Positions 32,671-41,222 of a stretch of 45,349 nucleotides of DNA are shown here, piece after piece (the stretch's first letter is position 1; each line of letters begins with the position of its first letter). A program made the position numbers and the translations under genes. The notes under the pieces are model-generated. The model was given only the letters and a program-made list of their open reading frames with translations, was not told the DNA's origin and made no database searches. The stretch is from Clostridia bacterium (lineage in GTDB: Bacteria > Bacillota > Clostridia > Oscillospirales > CAG-272), in the NCBI GenBank assembly GCA_017415805.1, contig JAFQEC010000001.1:1-45349 (forward strand). Reading direction: 5' to 3'.

Positions 32671-34056
32671 TCAGTTTGTTTCCTCAGGGGATGCCGCGGC
32701 ATCCGCGCTGTCCGCAACCGACTCGGCAACGCCGACACTCGCTTGCTCGATCGCATCCACGCTCACGGCGTGCTTGTGCTCGATCGGCTTCCACTCCACG
32801 CGCGAGAACAGGGCGCTGAGCGAGATCGGGATGTAAGTCATCATAAACAGCGGGAAGGAAAGCAGCAGCAAGACCGCCTTGGGCTTTGGACAGTGGATCT
32901 TCTTCCACTCGGTGATCAGCGCGATCAATCCGAGCAGCAGGAAGATGCCGTAGGCATACACGAAGAACACCGCATAACCAAGCAGCAGCGTTTGTGACAG
33001 CTCCCTCTCCACCACCAGATCGACCACCAGCAGGACCGTTGTGGTAATGAGCTGAATGAGCGAAAGAATAAAGGCAGGCATGATATTCATCATCATGTCA
33101 AAGCAGGACCACTGACGCTTCAGCGACCCCTTGAACAGGCGCGTGCCGTAGTTGTGAATGACCTGGAAGAAGCCCTTTGCCCAGCGCTTTCTCTGTCTCC
33201 AGGACTGCCCAAAGGTCTCAGGCTGCTCGTCAAAGAGCTCGGCATCGTGACAGTAGCCCACGCGGTCACCCTTGAGGATGCAGTCCACGGTGAACTGAAT
33301 GTCCTCGGTGAGCAGGAAGCAGGACCAGCCGCCCTCGCGCTCGATGATCGCGCTGTCCACCAAAAATCCCGTGCCCGAGAGCGCGGCGCTGGTGTTCAGG
33401 ATCGAACGGGGATTGTTGAGGTGTCTGGATTCACGCAAGAACCACAGCGCATAGCCCGCGCTGATCCAGTTCTTGCCGTAATTCTTCGAGTTGCGGTAAG
33501 AGGTCAGCACACGGTTTCCCACACAGTGTGCCTTATCCATTTCCGCGATGTAATTGTTGCGCAGAACGTTGTCTGCATCCAGCACGATATAGGCGTCACA
33601 GGCGCGAATACCGCGGTCCTCTTTGATATGATTGAACAGGAACTCCAGCGCGTAGCCCTTGCCGATCTGCTCCTTATTAAAGCGCTCGTAAACGGTCGCG
33701 CCGTACGTACGCGCCACCTCGGCGGTCGCGTCGGTGCAGTTATCCGCCACAACGAAAATGCTGATGTTCTCGGCAGGATAGGTCTGCCCCTTGATGCTCT
33801 TGAGCAGCTCGGGCAGCACCTTTTCCTCGTTGCGCGCAGCAATGATGACACCGTAGCGCTTGGTCTGATCGGTCTCGGGATACTTCTTGGGCTTATGGAT
33901 GATCGCCACGAAAACATACACAAACTGATAGAAGTAGAGCACTGTAAACAACAGGCCAACCGCACTGCTCACGAGAGTTCCAACGAGCTCAAGTGTACTC
34001 ATCTGATACACATTCATGCCGAACATTCGCATGAAGAAATTCATAAAGTCTCTCAT
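32671..34056 (-). CDS. Membrane-embedded processive-type family 2 glycosyltransferase
   Basis: 461 residues. It has an N-terminal helix (about 24-53), then a cytosolic GT2 domain: IIAARNEEKVL, VVADNCTD, LDADN (Asp160-Asp162), LTED (250-252) and QRKRW (288-292). At least four C-terminal helices follow, and the tail is Ala/Ser-rich and acidic. The D, DxD, TED and QxxRW set is that of cellulose, hyaluronan and poly-GlcNAc synthases, which polymerise and export glycan. It is last in the operon, and its ATG overlaps the YwaF-like stop. The sugar polymerised cannot be inferred. It has no partner PgaB or BcsB gene nearby. Confidence 0.88.
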   Translation of the reverse strand: MRDFMNFFMRMFGMNVYQMSTLELVGTLVSSAVGLLFTVLYFYQFVYVFVAIIHKPKKYPETDQTKRYGVIIAARNEEKVLPELLKSIKGQTYPAENISIFVVADNCTDATAEVARTYGATVYERFNKEQIGKGYALEFLFNHIKEDRGIRACDAYIVLDADNVLRNNYIAEMDKAHCVGNRVLTSYRNSKNYGKNWISAGYALWFLRESRHLNNPRSILNTSAALSGTGFLVDSAIIEREGGWSCFLLTEDIQFTVDCILKGDRVGYCHDAELFDEQPETFGQSWRQRKRWAKGFFQVIHNYGTRLFKGSLKRQWSCFDMMMNIMPAFILSLIQLITTTVLLVVDLVVERELSQTLLLGYAVFFVYAYGIFLLLGLIALITEWKKIHCPKPKAVLLLLSFPLFMMTYIPISLSALFSRVEWKPIEHKHAVSVDAIEQASVGVAESVADSADAAASPEETN

Positions 34057-34853
34057 AATCCTCTCTTTTCGCGTGATTCACGCTCGCTTCGTTTGGTTCG
34101 GAAATAACGTACAAGCTCCTGTATGCCACACAGCAGCAGGAAGGGGCCAAAGGCTTGAACAAGCCACATAGCAACCGGAAAAACGGGGCCGGTAATGCGG
34201 TAGAGCCACCCCACCGGCGTACCGGGGAAATCCAGGGACATAAACATCAGATTTGCCGTAGGGCTTTCGGGATGCGCGTGATTGTAGACCGTGTTGAAGA
34301 CATAAGCCAGCACGCACATCACGCTCACCACCCCTGCGGGATAGACGATCTCGCGCAGTCGGATACGGTAGACCCCGCGCACAAGCAGCAGCAAGCCGAG
34401 ATAAACCATCAGCCCGTGCAGCACAAAGCTGTGTAACGAAATAAAATGCAGCATGGGATAGCGCGTGAGCGAGGTGTTGGGCACGAGCAGGAAGCACGCC
34501 CCGCCAAAAAGCCCGCCCGTGGCTACGAACGCATCACCCAGCTTTTGCCAAAACCCCTTGCCAAGTGAGGCAAGCGCCCCCGCATACAGGATCAGGCTGC
34601 AATAGTAAAACGGTAGAAAGTCGTTGGGATCGCGCGACTCGGTCACCGCAAGCACAAAGACGATCTTTGCCGCCTCCAGCACCCAGAGCAGAGCCGTTAC
34701 GGTCCGCACCGTGCGGCGCACGCGCGCCGTGTCCATGCGGCGCGACGCGTAAAGCCCCAGCCCGATTGCGAGCACGCTCACAAGAAAGAGCACCAGATGT
34801 CCGCTCGAATACATGCCGCAGGGCTCATATTCATACGGTTTTGCAAAAAACAC
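34053..34853 (-). CDS. YwaF/TIGR02206-like integral membrane protein
   Basis: 266 residues with about seven transmembrane helices. The FLPFYYCSLILY, LHFISLHSFVLHGLMVYLG and YNHAHPES-containing segments recall the TIGR02206 (YwaF) family, which is related to eukaryotic TMEM164. Function is unknown; conserved His and Asp/Asn residues within membranes hint at a lipid-directed enzyme. The start is GTG at 34853, preceded by AAGGAGG. It overlaps the processive glycosyltransferase by four bases and follows the GtrB-like gene by 23, so it belongs to the glycan operon. Confidence 0.82.
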   Translation of the reverse strand: MFFAKPYEYEPCGMYSSGHLVLFLVSVLAIGLGLYASRRMDTARVRRTVRTVTALLWVLEAAKIVFVLAVTESRDPNDFLPFYYCSLILYAGALASLGKGFWQKLGDAFVATGGLFGGACFLLVPNTSLTRYPMLHFISLHSFVLHGLMVYLGLLLLVRGVYRIRLREIVYPAGVVSVMCVLAYVFNTVYNHAHPESPTANLMFMSLDFPGTPVGWLYRITGPVFPVAMWLVQAFGPFLLLCGIQELVRYFRTKRSERESREKRGL

Positions 34854-34876
34854 CCGTGTATCCTCCTTACTCGTGA

Positions 34877-35845
34877 TTATTTGTCCTCAAAATTGAGGCG
34901 CTCCTCCTCGATCACAAGCGGGCGACGCATGATCTTGGAGCGCAGGGTCAGTATGTACTCACCCACAAGCCCCAGACCCACCAGCTGGATCGACGAGAAA
35001 AATCCAATCACGGGGATCAGCCAATACAGGTCAATGTCAAATTTCAGCGCACCCAGCACCGCACACAAAATACCGCCGCCGACCGACAGTGCCATCAGCA
35101 AGGAGCCGAGCAGCATTACGGCGCGGATGGGCGTTTTGGTATAGGTGGTAAAGCTGAGCATCGCCGCATCGTAGAGCGTGTTAAAGTTGTTACTGGTCTT
35201 GCCCGCACGGCGCTTTGCCTGCTCATAAGGCACCTCGACCTTGGAAAAGCCGAGCTCCGCCACGATGCCGCGGATGAAGGGGGTGGGGTCGTCCAGCTCA
35301 CGCAGGACATCCACAAAGCTGCGATCGTACAGTCCAAAGCCCGTAAAATGCTCGATCTGCTCGACCGAGGACATCTTGCGGATGATCTTGTAGTAGCAGG
35401 TGCGCAAAAAGCGCATCAGGCGGTTCTCGCGGCTGGTGGTCTTGACCGCGCACACCACCTTGTAGCCGCGCTCCCACTCGGCGACCAGCCGCGGGATCAT
35501 CTCAACGGGATCCTGAAAGTCGGCACACAGCGGGATCGTGCAATCGCCCGAGGTCTGGCAGATGCCGTGATAGGGCGAATTGAATTGGCCGAAGTTGCGC
35601 ACGTTGAAGATGGCCTTGATGCGCGGATTACCCGCACACAGCGCGCGCAGCTTCTCGCGCGTGGTGTCACGCGAGCAGTTGTCGATGAACACGATCTCAT
35701 AATCGTATTGCGGCAGCGATTTTGCAAATTCCGCGATGATCGCCTCCGAGAGGGGAACGACGTTCTCCTCCTCGTTGTAGGTGGGCACCATGATGCTGAT
35801 GCACTTGCGCGCCCCCACCGCCGATTGAGTCACTGTTTCTTCCAT
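34877..35845 (-). CDS. GtrB/DPM1-like family 2 glycosyltransferase
   Basis: 322 residues. The N-terminal GT2 catalytic domain has MVPTYNEEENV, VFIDNCSRDTT and the metal motif LCADFQDPVEM. An acceptor-side segment follows and two C-terminal helices (about 230-255 and 262-290) complete the GtrB/DPM1 layout. Such enzymes move a sugar from a nucleotide donor to undecaprenyl phosphate for use outside the cell. Two starts are possible: ATG 35851 overlaps the preceding stop as ATGA, but AGGAG is only two bases away; ATG 35845 has correct spacing and is used here. Confidence 0.88.
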   Translation of the reverse strand: MEETVTQSAVGARKCISIMVPTYNEEENVVPLSEAIIAEFAKSLPQYDYEIVFIDNCSRDTTREKLRALCAGNPRIKAIFNVRNFGQFNSPYHGICQTSGDCTIPLCADFQDPVEMIPRLVAEWERGYKVVCAVKTTSRENRLMRFLRTCYYKIIRKMSSVEQIEHFTGFGLYDRSFVDVLRELDDPTPFIRGIVAELGFSKVEVPYEQAKRRAGKTSNNFNTLYDAAMLSFTTYTKTPIRAVMLLGSLLMALSVGGGILCAVLGALKFDIDLYWLIPVIGFFSSIQLVGLGLVGEYILTLRSKIMRRPLVIEEERLNFEDK

Positions 35846-35847
35846 AC

Positions 35848-36762
35848 TCATTTCTCCTTGTTTTGCTGTAAAAGGATACGCTCGATCCCCGCACGGAAGC
35901 TCACGCGCGGTGCAAAGCCCGTATCGGCTTGCAGCTGTGTAATATCCGCCACCAGCAGCATGGGCTGATGGGGATAGTAGGGCTTTGCGCCAAAGCGCAC
36001 CTCGCCGTCGGGTGCCACGCAGTCGCGCAGCTCGCGCACGAAATCGGCCAGCGGCCTTCCTTCGCCGCTGCCGACGGGGTACACACGGCCGTCGTGCCCG
36101 CGCTCGCCGATCGCGATCAGCGCCCGCGCGGCATCCGCAACGTACAAATAATCCCAGATCTGCTCACAGGGCGTGAGCTCGGGAACGCCACCCTCCGAGA
36201 GGGTGCGGATCAAATACGAGATCAGCGTGCCGCTTGCATCGTTCTCACCGAAAATGCTAAGGATGCGCGCCCAGCAGTGGCGGATGCCAAGCTGTGCGCA
36301 AAGCGTGCGCGTGAGCTTGCCTGCGGCATATTTTGCAATGCCGTAGCCGCTTTGCGGATCGGCGGGAGTGGTCTCACAAAGAGGCTCGGTCACAGGGCCG
36401 TATTCGGCCTGTGAGCCTGCGCCCACAAAGGCCTCACACCCAAAGCGGTGTGCAAGGCGTACTGCCTCAAGAGAGGCCGCCACGTTCGAGAGCTGTGCAT
36501 CCACGTCCTCACGGCCGCCGCCCGTGGTCTTGCCCCAGGCAAGGTGCAAAAACACGTCGGCGCGCTCCCGCGGCTCATAGCTTGCATAATCTGCCATTCC
36601 GCAGGGGATACAGATAAGATTCGGGTGCTCGGGCAGGCACGTGCTCCGCGCGCTGTCGGGGCGCACCAGTGCCAGCACGCGGTCACCACGATCGAGCAGC
36701 TCGCGCACGATGGCACTGCCGATCATACCCGTTGCACCGCTGATTACAAAGGTTTTCATCAT
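35848..36762 (-). CDS. NAD-dependent sugar epimerase/reductase (extended SDR)
   Basis: 304 residues. GATGMIG (9-15) marks the Rossmann start. A central GAGSQAEYG segment and a YGIAK active site (Tyr-x3-Lys) follow, then a YPHQPMLL segment near the C-terminus. It resembles NDP-sugar epimerases and 4-ketoreductases. In this cluster it could reduce the keto group left after the ThDP enzyme, the role of YerF in yersiniose synthesis, or act as a 3,6-dideoxyhexose 4-reductase or epimerase (Abe/Prt/Tyv type). It is coupled to the ThDP gene by ATGA overlap. The exact substrate is inferred only. Confidence 0.85.
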   Translation of the reverse strand: MMKTFVISGATGMIGSAIVRELLDRGDRVLALVRPDSARSTCLPEHPNLICIPCGMADYASYEPRERADVFLHLAWGKTTGGGREDVDAQLSNVAASLEAVRLAHRFGCEAFVGAGSQAEYGPVTEPLCETTPADPQSGYGIAKYAAGKLTRTLCAQLGIRHCWARILSIFGENDASGTLISYLIRTLSEGGVPELTPCEQIWDYLYVADAARALIAIGERGHDGRVYPVGSGEGRPLADFVRELRDCVAPDGEVRFGAKPYYPHQPMLLVADITQLQADTGFAPRVSFRAGIERILLQQNKEK

Positions 36763-38582
36763 TTCTCGGGTATCAGGGGGATGAACATGTTGCGTTCCAG
36801 CTCCTCACGCGGCAGGAAGGGTGCCAGATCCTCCAGAGGCGGGCTGTACAGCGAGCCGTCCTCCAGGCGCTTGGTCGCGCTCTTGGGCTCAAAGAGCTGC
36901 TCGGGGCTCACGAACACCTCGGCAAGAAAGGGCCCTTCCGTGCCAAATGCCGTGTCCAAGAAGGCGTCCAGCTCCGCATTCGAGCGGCAAGCGGCATAGG
37001 GATAGCCGTATGCCCACGCCAGCTTTTCGAGTGCGGGGAAGGAAAGGTCGCCCGACTCGGGGCCGATACCGACCTTGGTGTGATGACCGAAGATGTTGGT
37101 CTGTGTCTGGCGGATCGAGTGATAGCCGCCGTTGTTGATGACAAAGATCTTGATGGGCAGACGGTTGGTAAGGATGGTTTGCAGCTCCTGCAAATTCATC
37201 TGAATACTGCCGTCGCCGCTGATGCAGACGATCTCGCGGTCGCCCACGGCGCGACAAGCGCCGATCGCGGCAGGCAGATCATAGCCCATCGAGGCCGCGC
37301 CCGAATTGATGATGAAGCGCTGATTGCGGCGAATGGTATAGCCGTGGCTACCCACCACGCAGGCACTGCCGTTGCCCACCACCGTCACATAATTCTCGGG
37401 CAGACGGGCGGAGAGCTTGCCGATAAAGGCATACACGTTGGTATCGCGTGTATCCGCATAGTGCCTTGGAAGCACCACGGGATAATTCTTTTTCCAGTCG
37501 CGGCAGGTCTGCTGCCAGCCGTTTTCGGGGAATACGGGCGTGCCGTCCGCGATGGCGGCATCCAGCTCGGTGAGGAAATCCAGCGCGTCGGCATGGATCG
37601 GCATCTCCACGTGCAAGGTGGGCTTTTTGAGCTCCTCGGCATCCACGTCCACCATAATGACGAACGCCTCGCGCGCCCACGCCTTCCAGTTATAGCTGAC
37701 CTGACGGATCGAAAGGCGGTTACCGATCGAGAGCACCAGATCGGCGTTCTGCACGGCAAAGTTGCCCGCGCGGTCGCCCATAAAGCCGCCGCGGCCCACG
37801 TAAAGCGGATCCTCATCGGCCATCATATCAATGTTATCCCAGCCCGTAACGACGGGAATGTTCAGCTTACGCACGACCTGCTCAAAGAGCGAAAATGCAC
37901 CCGCAAGGCGCACACCGTTGCCCGCGTACAGCACGGGGCGCTTGGCGGCGCGGAGCTTTTCCAGCACGGTCTTTGCCGTGTCGGGCGCGACCTTGGGCGC
38001 AAGGGCTTGCGCGTCCTCGGCGGGATCGTAGCCCACCAGCTCATCGGTCTCGATCATCCCGCCCTGGAAATTAAGCGGAATATCGAGCCAGCAAGGGCCG
38101 GGACGGCCGTGTGTGGCCAGATACAGCGCCTTCTCCAGCGCATAGCGGATGCGACGGGGGTCCTCGATCATCTCGCAATATTTGGTCATGCTGGCAACAG
38201 CCTTGGTGATATCAAACTCCTGGTCGCCGCCCGCGCGGATACCAAGCCCCATGCCGCGCGCGGTGGTGTCATAGCGCACCTGACCCGAAAGGATCAGCAT
38301 CGGGATCGAGTCCAGCCAGCCGCCCACCACGCCCGTGATGGCATTCGTGCCGCCGGGGCCCGTGGTCACGCAGACCGCCGCAATGCGGTTGTCGATACGC
38401 GCATAGGCCTCGGCCGCAATGGCACAGGCCTGCTCGTGATGATTATAAGTACAACGCAGCCCCTCCTTGTGACCCAGCGCATCGTTGAGGTGCATCGCAC
38501 CGCCGCCGGTCACGGTAAAGCAATCAGTAATACCGTGCGAGACCAAAAAATCCGCAACGTAATCAGCAAGACGAATCTTCAT
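36759..38582 (-). CDS. Thiamine-diphosphate-dependent enzyme, acetolactate-synthase-like (candidate YerE-type)
   Basis: 607 residues with the three domains of the acetohydroxyacid synthase superfamily. The N-terminal Pyr domain has catalytic Glu50 in YNHHEQACAIAAEAYAR and TTGPGGTNAITG. The middle domain has VVTGWDNID. The PP domain has the ThDP motif GDGSIQMNLQELQTI...NNGGYHSI. No FAD-binding or regulatory-subunit partner is evident. Sitting beside rfbF/G/H homologues, it is not ordinary valine synthesis: the best analogy is YerE, which adds a pyruvate-derived acetyl unit to CDP-4-keto-3,6-dideoxyglucose. Start 38582 follows AAGGAGAAGG and overlaps the upstream gene by 20 bases. Confidence 0.85.
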   Translation of the reverse strand: MKIRLADYVADFLVSHGITDCFTVTGGGAMHLNDALGHKEGLRCTYNHHEQACAIAAEAYARIDNRIAAVCVTTGPGGTNAITGVVGGWLDSIPMLILSGQVRYDTTARGMGLGIRAGGDQEFDITKAVASMTKYCEMIEDPRRIRYALEKALYLATHGRPGPCWLDIPLNFQGGMIETDELVGYDPAEDAQALAPKVAPDTAKTVLEKLRAAKRPVLYAGNGVRLAGAFSLFEQVVRKLNIPVVTGWDNIDMMADEDPLYVGRGGFMGDRAGNFAVQNADLVLSIGNRLSIRQVSYNWKAWAREAFVIMVDVDAEELKKPTLHVEMPIHADALDFLTELDAAIADGTPVFPENGWQQTCRDWKKNYPVVLPRHYADTRDTNVYAFIGKLSARLPENYVTVVGNGSACVVGSHGYTIRRNQRFIINSGAASMGYDLPAAIGACRAVGDREIVCISGDGSIQMNLQELQTILTNRLPIKIFVINNGGYHSIRQTQTNIFGHHTKVGIGPESGDLSFPALEKLAWAYGYPYAACRSNAELDAFLDTAFGTEGPFLAEVFVSPEQLFEPKSATKRLEDGSLYSPPLEDLAPFLPREELERNMFIPLIPEK

Positions 38583-39924
38583 CAGCCTTCTCCTTCGAGG
38601 AAAGTTTTTTTCGTTGGTACAACACGTCTGTAAGGCAAAGACCCAGCAAAAGCGGGGCAGTCAAAAAGGTTGCGATCCGCACCGAGAGCGACCAGGGAGA
38701 GAACACGGCGATCGGAAGCGGAATGAGCATAAGAGCAAAGAAGCCGAACCACACCGCGTCCATTCCCTTCAGCTCGCGCACCTCACGCAAATACAAAAGA
38801 AACGGAATCAGCAAAAACACAAGCGCGTAAACCGAAGCGGCACCGGGAACGGTGAAAAACATGCCGATCACGGCGATCCAGCGCTTATATGCAACCTTCG
38901 TAGAAAAGAAATACCACAAATACACACCCATCTGCGCCACCGTGAAAAGCAACGTTACGGGCAACGGAAAGCTCACGCTGTAAGGAACAAACAGTGAGCA
39001 GATCTTTTCCAGCCAGATCTCAAGAGAATGATACACGATCAGTGCCGTGTTTTCACTGCCGCTGGCCCAAGTGGAAAAGGAGATCAGGTTCTCTGTGATG
39101 GCGGAAAAGACCGCAAGCGGATCACCGATGAAAAACGCGGGTAGGAGCAGCAGCAAGACGCCGTATACTGCACAGCGCACCACCGCGCGCCAGCGCTTCT
39201 CTGCAAGCAGGAAAAGCCCGAAAACGATCGGATACAGCTTGATCGCCGCAGATGCCGCCAGCGCAACCAGCGCCAGCTCCCGCAGGATGCGGCTTGGGTG
39301 GTCGCGGAAGAGGAAAAACACCAATATCAGCGCAAAGGACAGCACCAGAATATTGCCGCGCTCCAAAAGATGCAACAGCGGGAAGGAGAGGCTCATGGCC
39401 AGCGTAAGCACTACACGCAAGTGGCGACGTGTACCGCGCAATGCATAATAGCACATTGCCCCGATGAGCAAAAGCTCCAATACGGTAATGACGCTCACAA
39501 GCGCCATGCAGGCAGGCGTTTGCCAAGCCGTTTTGTTTTGCTCAAAAGCGCTGTTACGGTAGGACGCGGGAACGAAAAGGCCCATCACGATATAAAAGAG
39601 GTCGGCAAGCGGCGGATAGATCACCATACGCACGGTGTAGGCCTCAAGGCCCTGTGCCGCATCGCGGATCGAGTTAAAGAAATCCATGAAGCGGTCATCG
39701 CCGTTGAGGAAAAAGAGCGTGCGGGGATTGACCACCAGCGCAAGCGCCCCGCGTGTTGCGGGAAAGAGCAGCATGATCAAAAGCAACAAAAGCCCCACGG
39801 CCGCAAAAACGGCCAGCGCCGTCACAAACAGCGTTGCAAATGCCCTTTGGGGGTCTCGGCGAAGCTCGTGCAGATGTAGCCGCGCGCAAAGCCGCGCGCC
39901 GCGCGTTTCTTTTGGATCGGACAC
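38563..39924 (-). CDS. Polytopic membrane glycosyltransferase, GT87/GT39-like
   Basis: 453 residues with roughly ten transmembrane helices. A non-membrane loop after the first helix contains FFLNGDDRFMDFFNSI, and a YPPLADLFY loop follows. The ERGN and AAIKLYPIVFG segments resemble GT87 (DUF2029) polyprenyl-phosphate-dependent transferases. It likely transfers a lipid-linked sugar outside the membrane. The start is placed at GTG 39924 because AGGAGGTGATC, a full complement of the 16S 3' end, lies just upstream; an in-frame ATG at 39945 lies before that site. Assigned by topology and motifs, so the donor sugar is unknown. Confidence 0.8.
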   Translation of the reverse strand: MSDPKETRGARLCARLHLHELRRDPQRAFATLFVTALAVFAAVGLLLLLIMLLFPATRGALALVVNPRTLFFLNGDDRFMDFFNSIRDAAQGLEAYTVRMVIYPPLADLFYIVMGLFVPASYRNSAFEQNKTAWQTPACMALVSVITVLELLLIGAMCYYALRGTRRHLRVVLTLAMSLSFPLLHLLERGNILVLSFALILVFFLFRDHPSRILRELALVALAASAAIKLYPIVFGLFLLAEKRWRAVVRCAVYGVLLLLLPAFFIGDPLAVFSAITENLISFSTWASGSENTALIVYHSLEIWLEKICSLFVPYSVSFPLPVTLLFTVAQMGVYLWYFFSTKVAYKRWIAVIGMFFTVPGAASVYALVFLLIPFLLYLREVRELKGMDAVWFGFFALMLIPLPIAVFSPWSLSVRIATFLTAPLLLGLCLTDVLYQRKKLSSKEKADEDSSC

Positions 39925-39962
39925 CCCGATCACCTCCTCTCCCATTTCGCTTTTATTGAAGA

Positions 39963-41222
39963 TCACTCGTGCAGCTCCGAGCCGTGTGCAGCGGCCCGTT
40001 CGCTGATGTGCGCCCAACGCCAGCCAAGGAAAACAGCAAGCAGCCAGCGCGCAAAATTAATGCCGACCATCGCAAGCGAGAAGCCCCACACACCGCCAAG
40101 CAGGGCGGCAGGGATGCCCACGCCAAAAAAGCAAAGGCCGTAAAAGCCGTTGATATACACCTGATAGGCCTGCTTGGCAAAGCGGATCAGGATCACCGTG
40201 AGAATGCCCGTGGTAAAGAAGATCACCTGTGCAAGGCTGCCCATCAGCAGCAGCGGCAGCCCTACGGTCGCGAGCTGATCGGGATAGAGCCAGAGCAACA
40301 GAATATATCCGCCCACAAGACAAACACCCGTAAGCACCGCAAAGGCAACAAGGGACCCAAGCACGATCCATTTCATCATACGGCGCGTCAGCGACCCGTC
40401 GTAACGCACAAGATACCCGATCAGCACACTGTTGAGAGGCGTCGATACCAGCGACACGGTCTTGCCCACCAATGTAGCAAGATAATATGCCGTGACCGCC
40501 GTCGAGCCAATCAAAAATTGCAAAAGCAGTCGGTCAGCATTGAAAATCAGCTGTGTGATACCCTCGGATACGCAAAAAATGGCAATTACCCGCCACACGT
40601 GTCGCATACGCGCGGACGGGCGTAACGCGCGCGCGCGTAAAGTTTTACCCCAGGCAAAGGCGAACAATACACCAAGCGCCTCACCCGGGAGAATGGCAAG
40701 CGGCCACGCATTTGTGCCTGTTTTCCATACCAATACCGTACCAATCGCATAACCGATGCTGATGGACAGATAGTAGAGAAAATAGCGTTTGTAATTCAGC
40801 GTGATCTTATACGCAACGTCCGCGTAATAGCGGAACGCCATCATGACGAAGAGCAGATAGTAAGACAACGTCGTGAGATCGTCCATCTGCACACCGCCGA
40901 ATTTTCGGATCAAAAGACAAAAGGGTATGCCCAATGCGCATACCAACAGCAAAAAGAGATGATAATCTCCGTTGTTTTGCTCGCGCTCCTCGGCGGGGGC
41001 GGTCATGCGCGCCAGATTGGCGGCACAGCCCACCGAGACCGTGACAATGTTGATATACGCCATCAGGTAGAGCATATCGCCATACCCCACCTCCCCGAGC
41101 GAGCGCCCGAGGAAGGGGTAAACGGCGATCTGCGCCACTGCATTCATGAGCACAAGACCCAGGATGCTCCATGCGGAATCACCCAGCTGGGTCCTGTACT
41201 TGTGGATCAAGGCCTTGATCAT
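39963..41222 (-). CDS. Wzx-type polysaccharide flippase
   Basis: 419 residues with about twelve transmembrane helices and few charged residues in the membrane. The layout is that of the MOP-superfamily O-unit flippases: an N-terminal GLVLMNAVAQIAVYPFLGRSLG, then VGKTVSLVSTPLNSVLIG in the middle. It would move undecaprenyl-diphosphate-linked oligosaccharide to the outer face. Start 41222 overlaps the rfbH stop (ATGA) with GAGG ahead. A Wzy polymerase is not recognised in the window. Confidence 0.88.
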   Translation of the reverse strand: MIKALIHKYRTQLGDSAWSILGLVLMNAVAQIAVYPFLGRSLGEVGYGDMLYLMAYINIVTVSVGCAANLARMTAPAEEREQNNGDYHLFLLLVCALGIPFCLLIRKFGGVQMDDLTTLSYYLLFVMMAFRYYADVAYKITLNYKRYFLYYLSISIGYAIGTVLVWKTGTNAWPLAILPGEALGVLFAFAWGKTLRARALRPSARMRHVWRVIAIFCVSEGITQLIFNADRLLLQFLIGSTAVTAYYLATLVGKTVSLVSTPLNSVLIGYLVRYDGSLTRRMMKWIVLGSLVAFAVLTGVCLVGGYILLLWLYPDQLATVGLPLLLMGSLAQVIFFTTGILTVILIRFAKQAYQVYINGFYGLCFFGVGIPAALLGGVWGFSLAMVGINFARWLLAVFLGWRWAHISERAAAHGSELHE

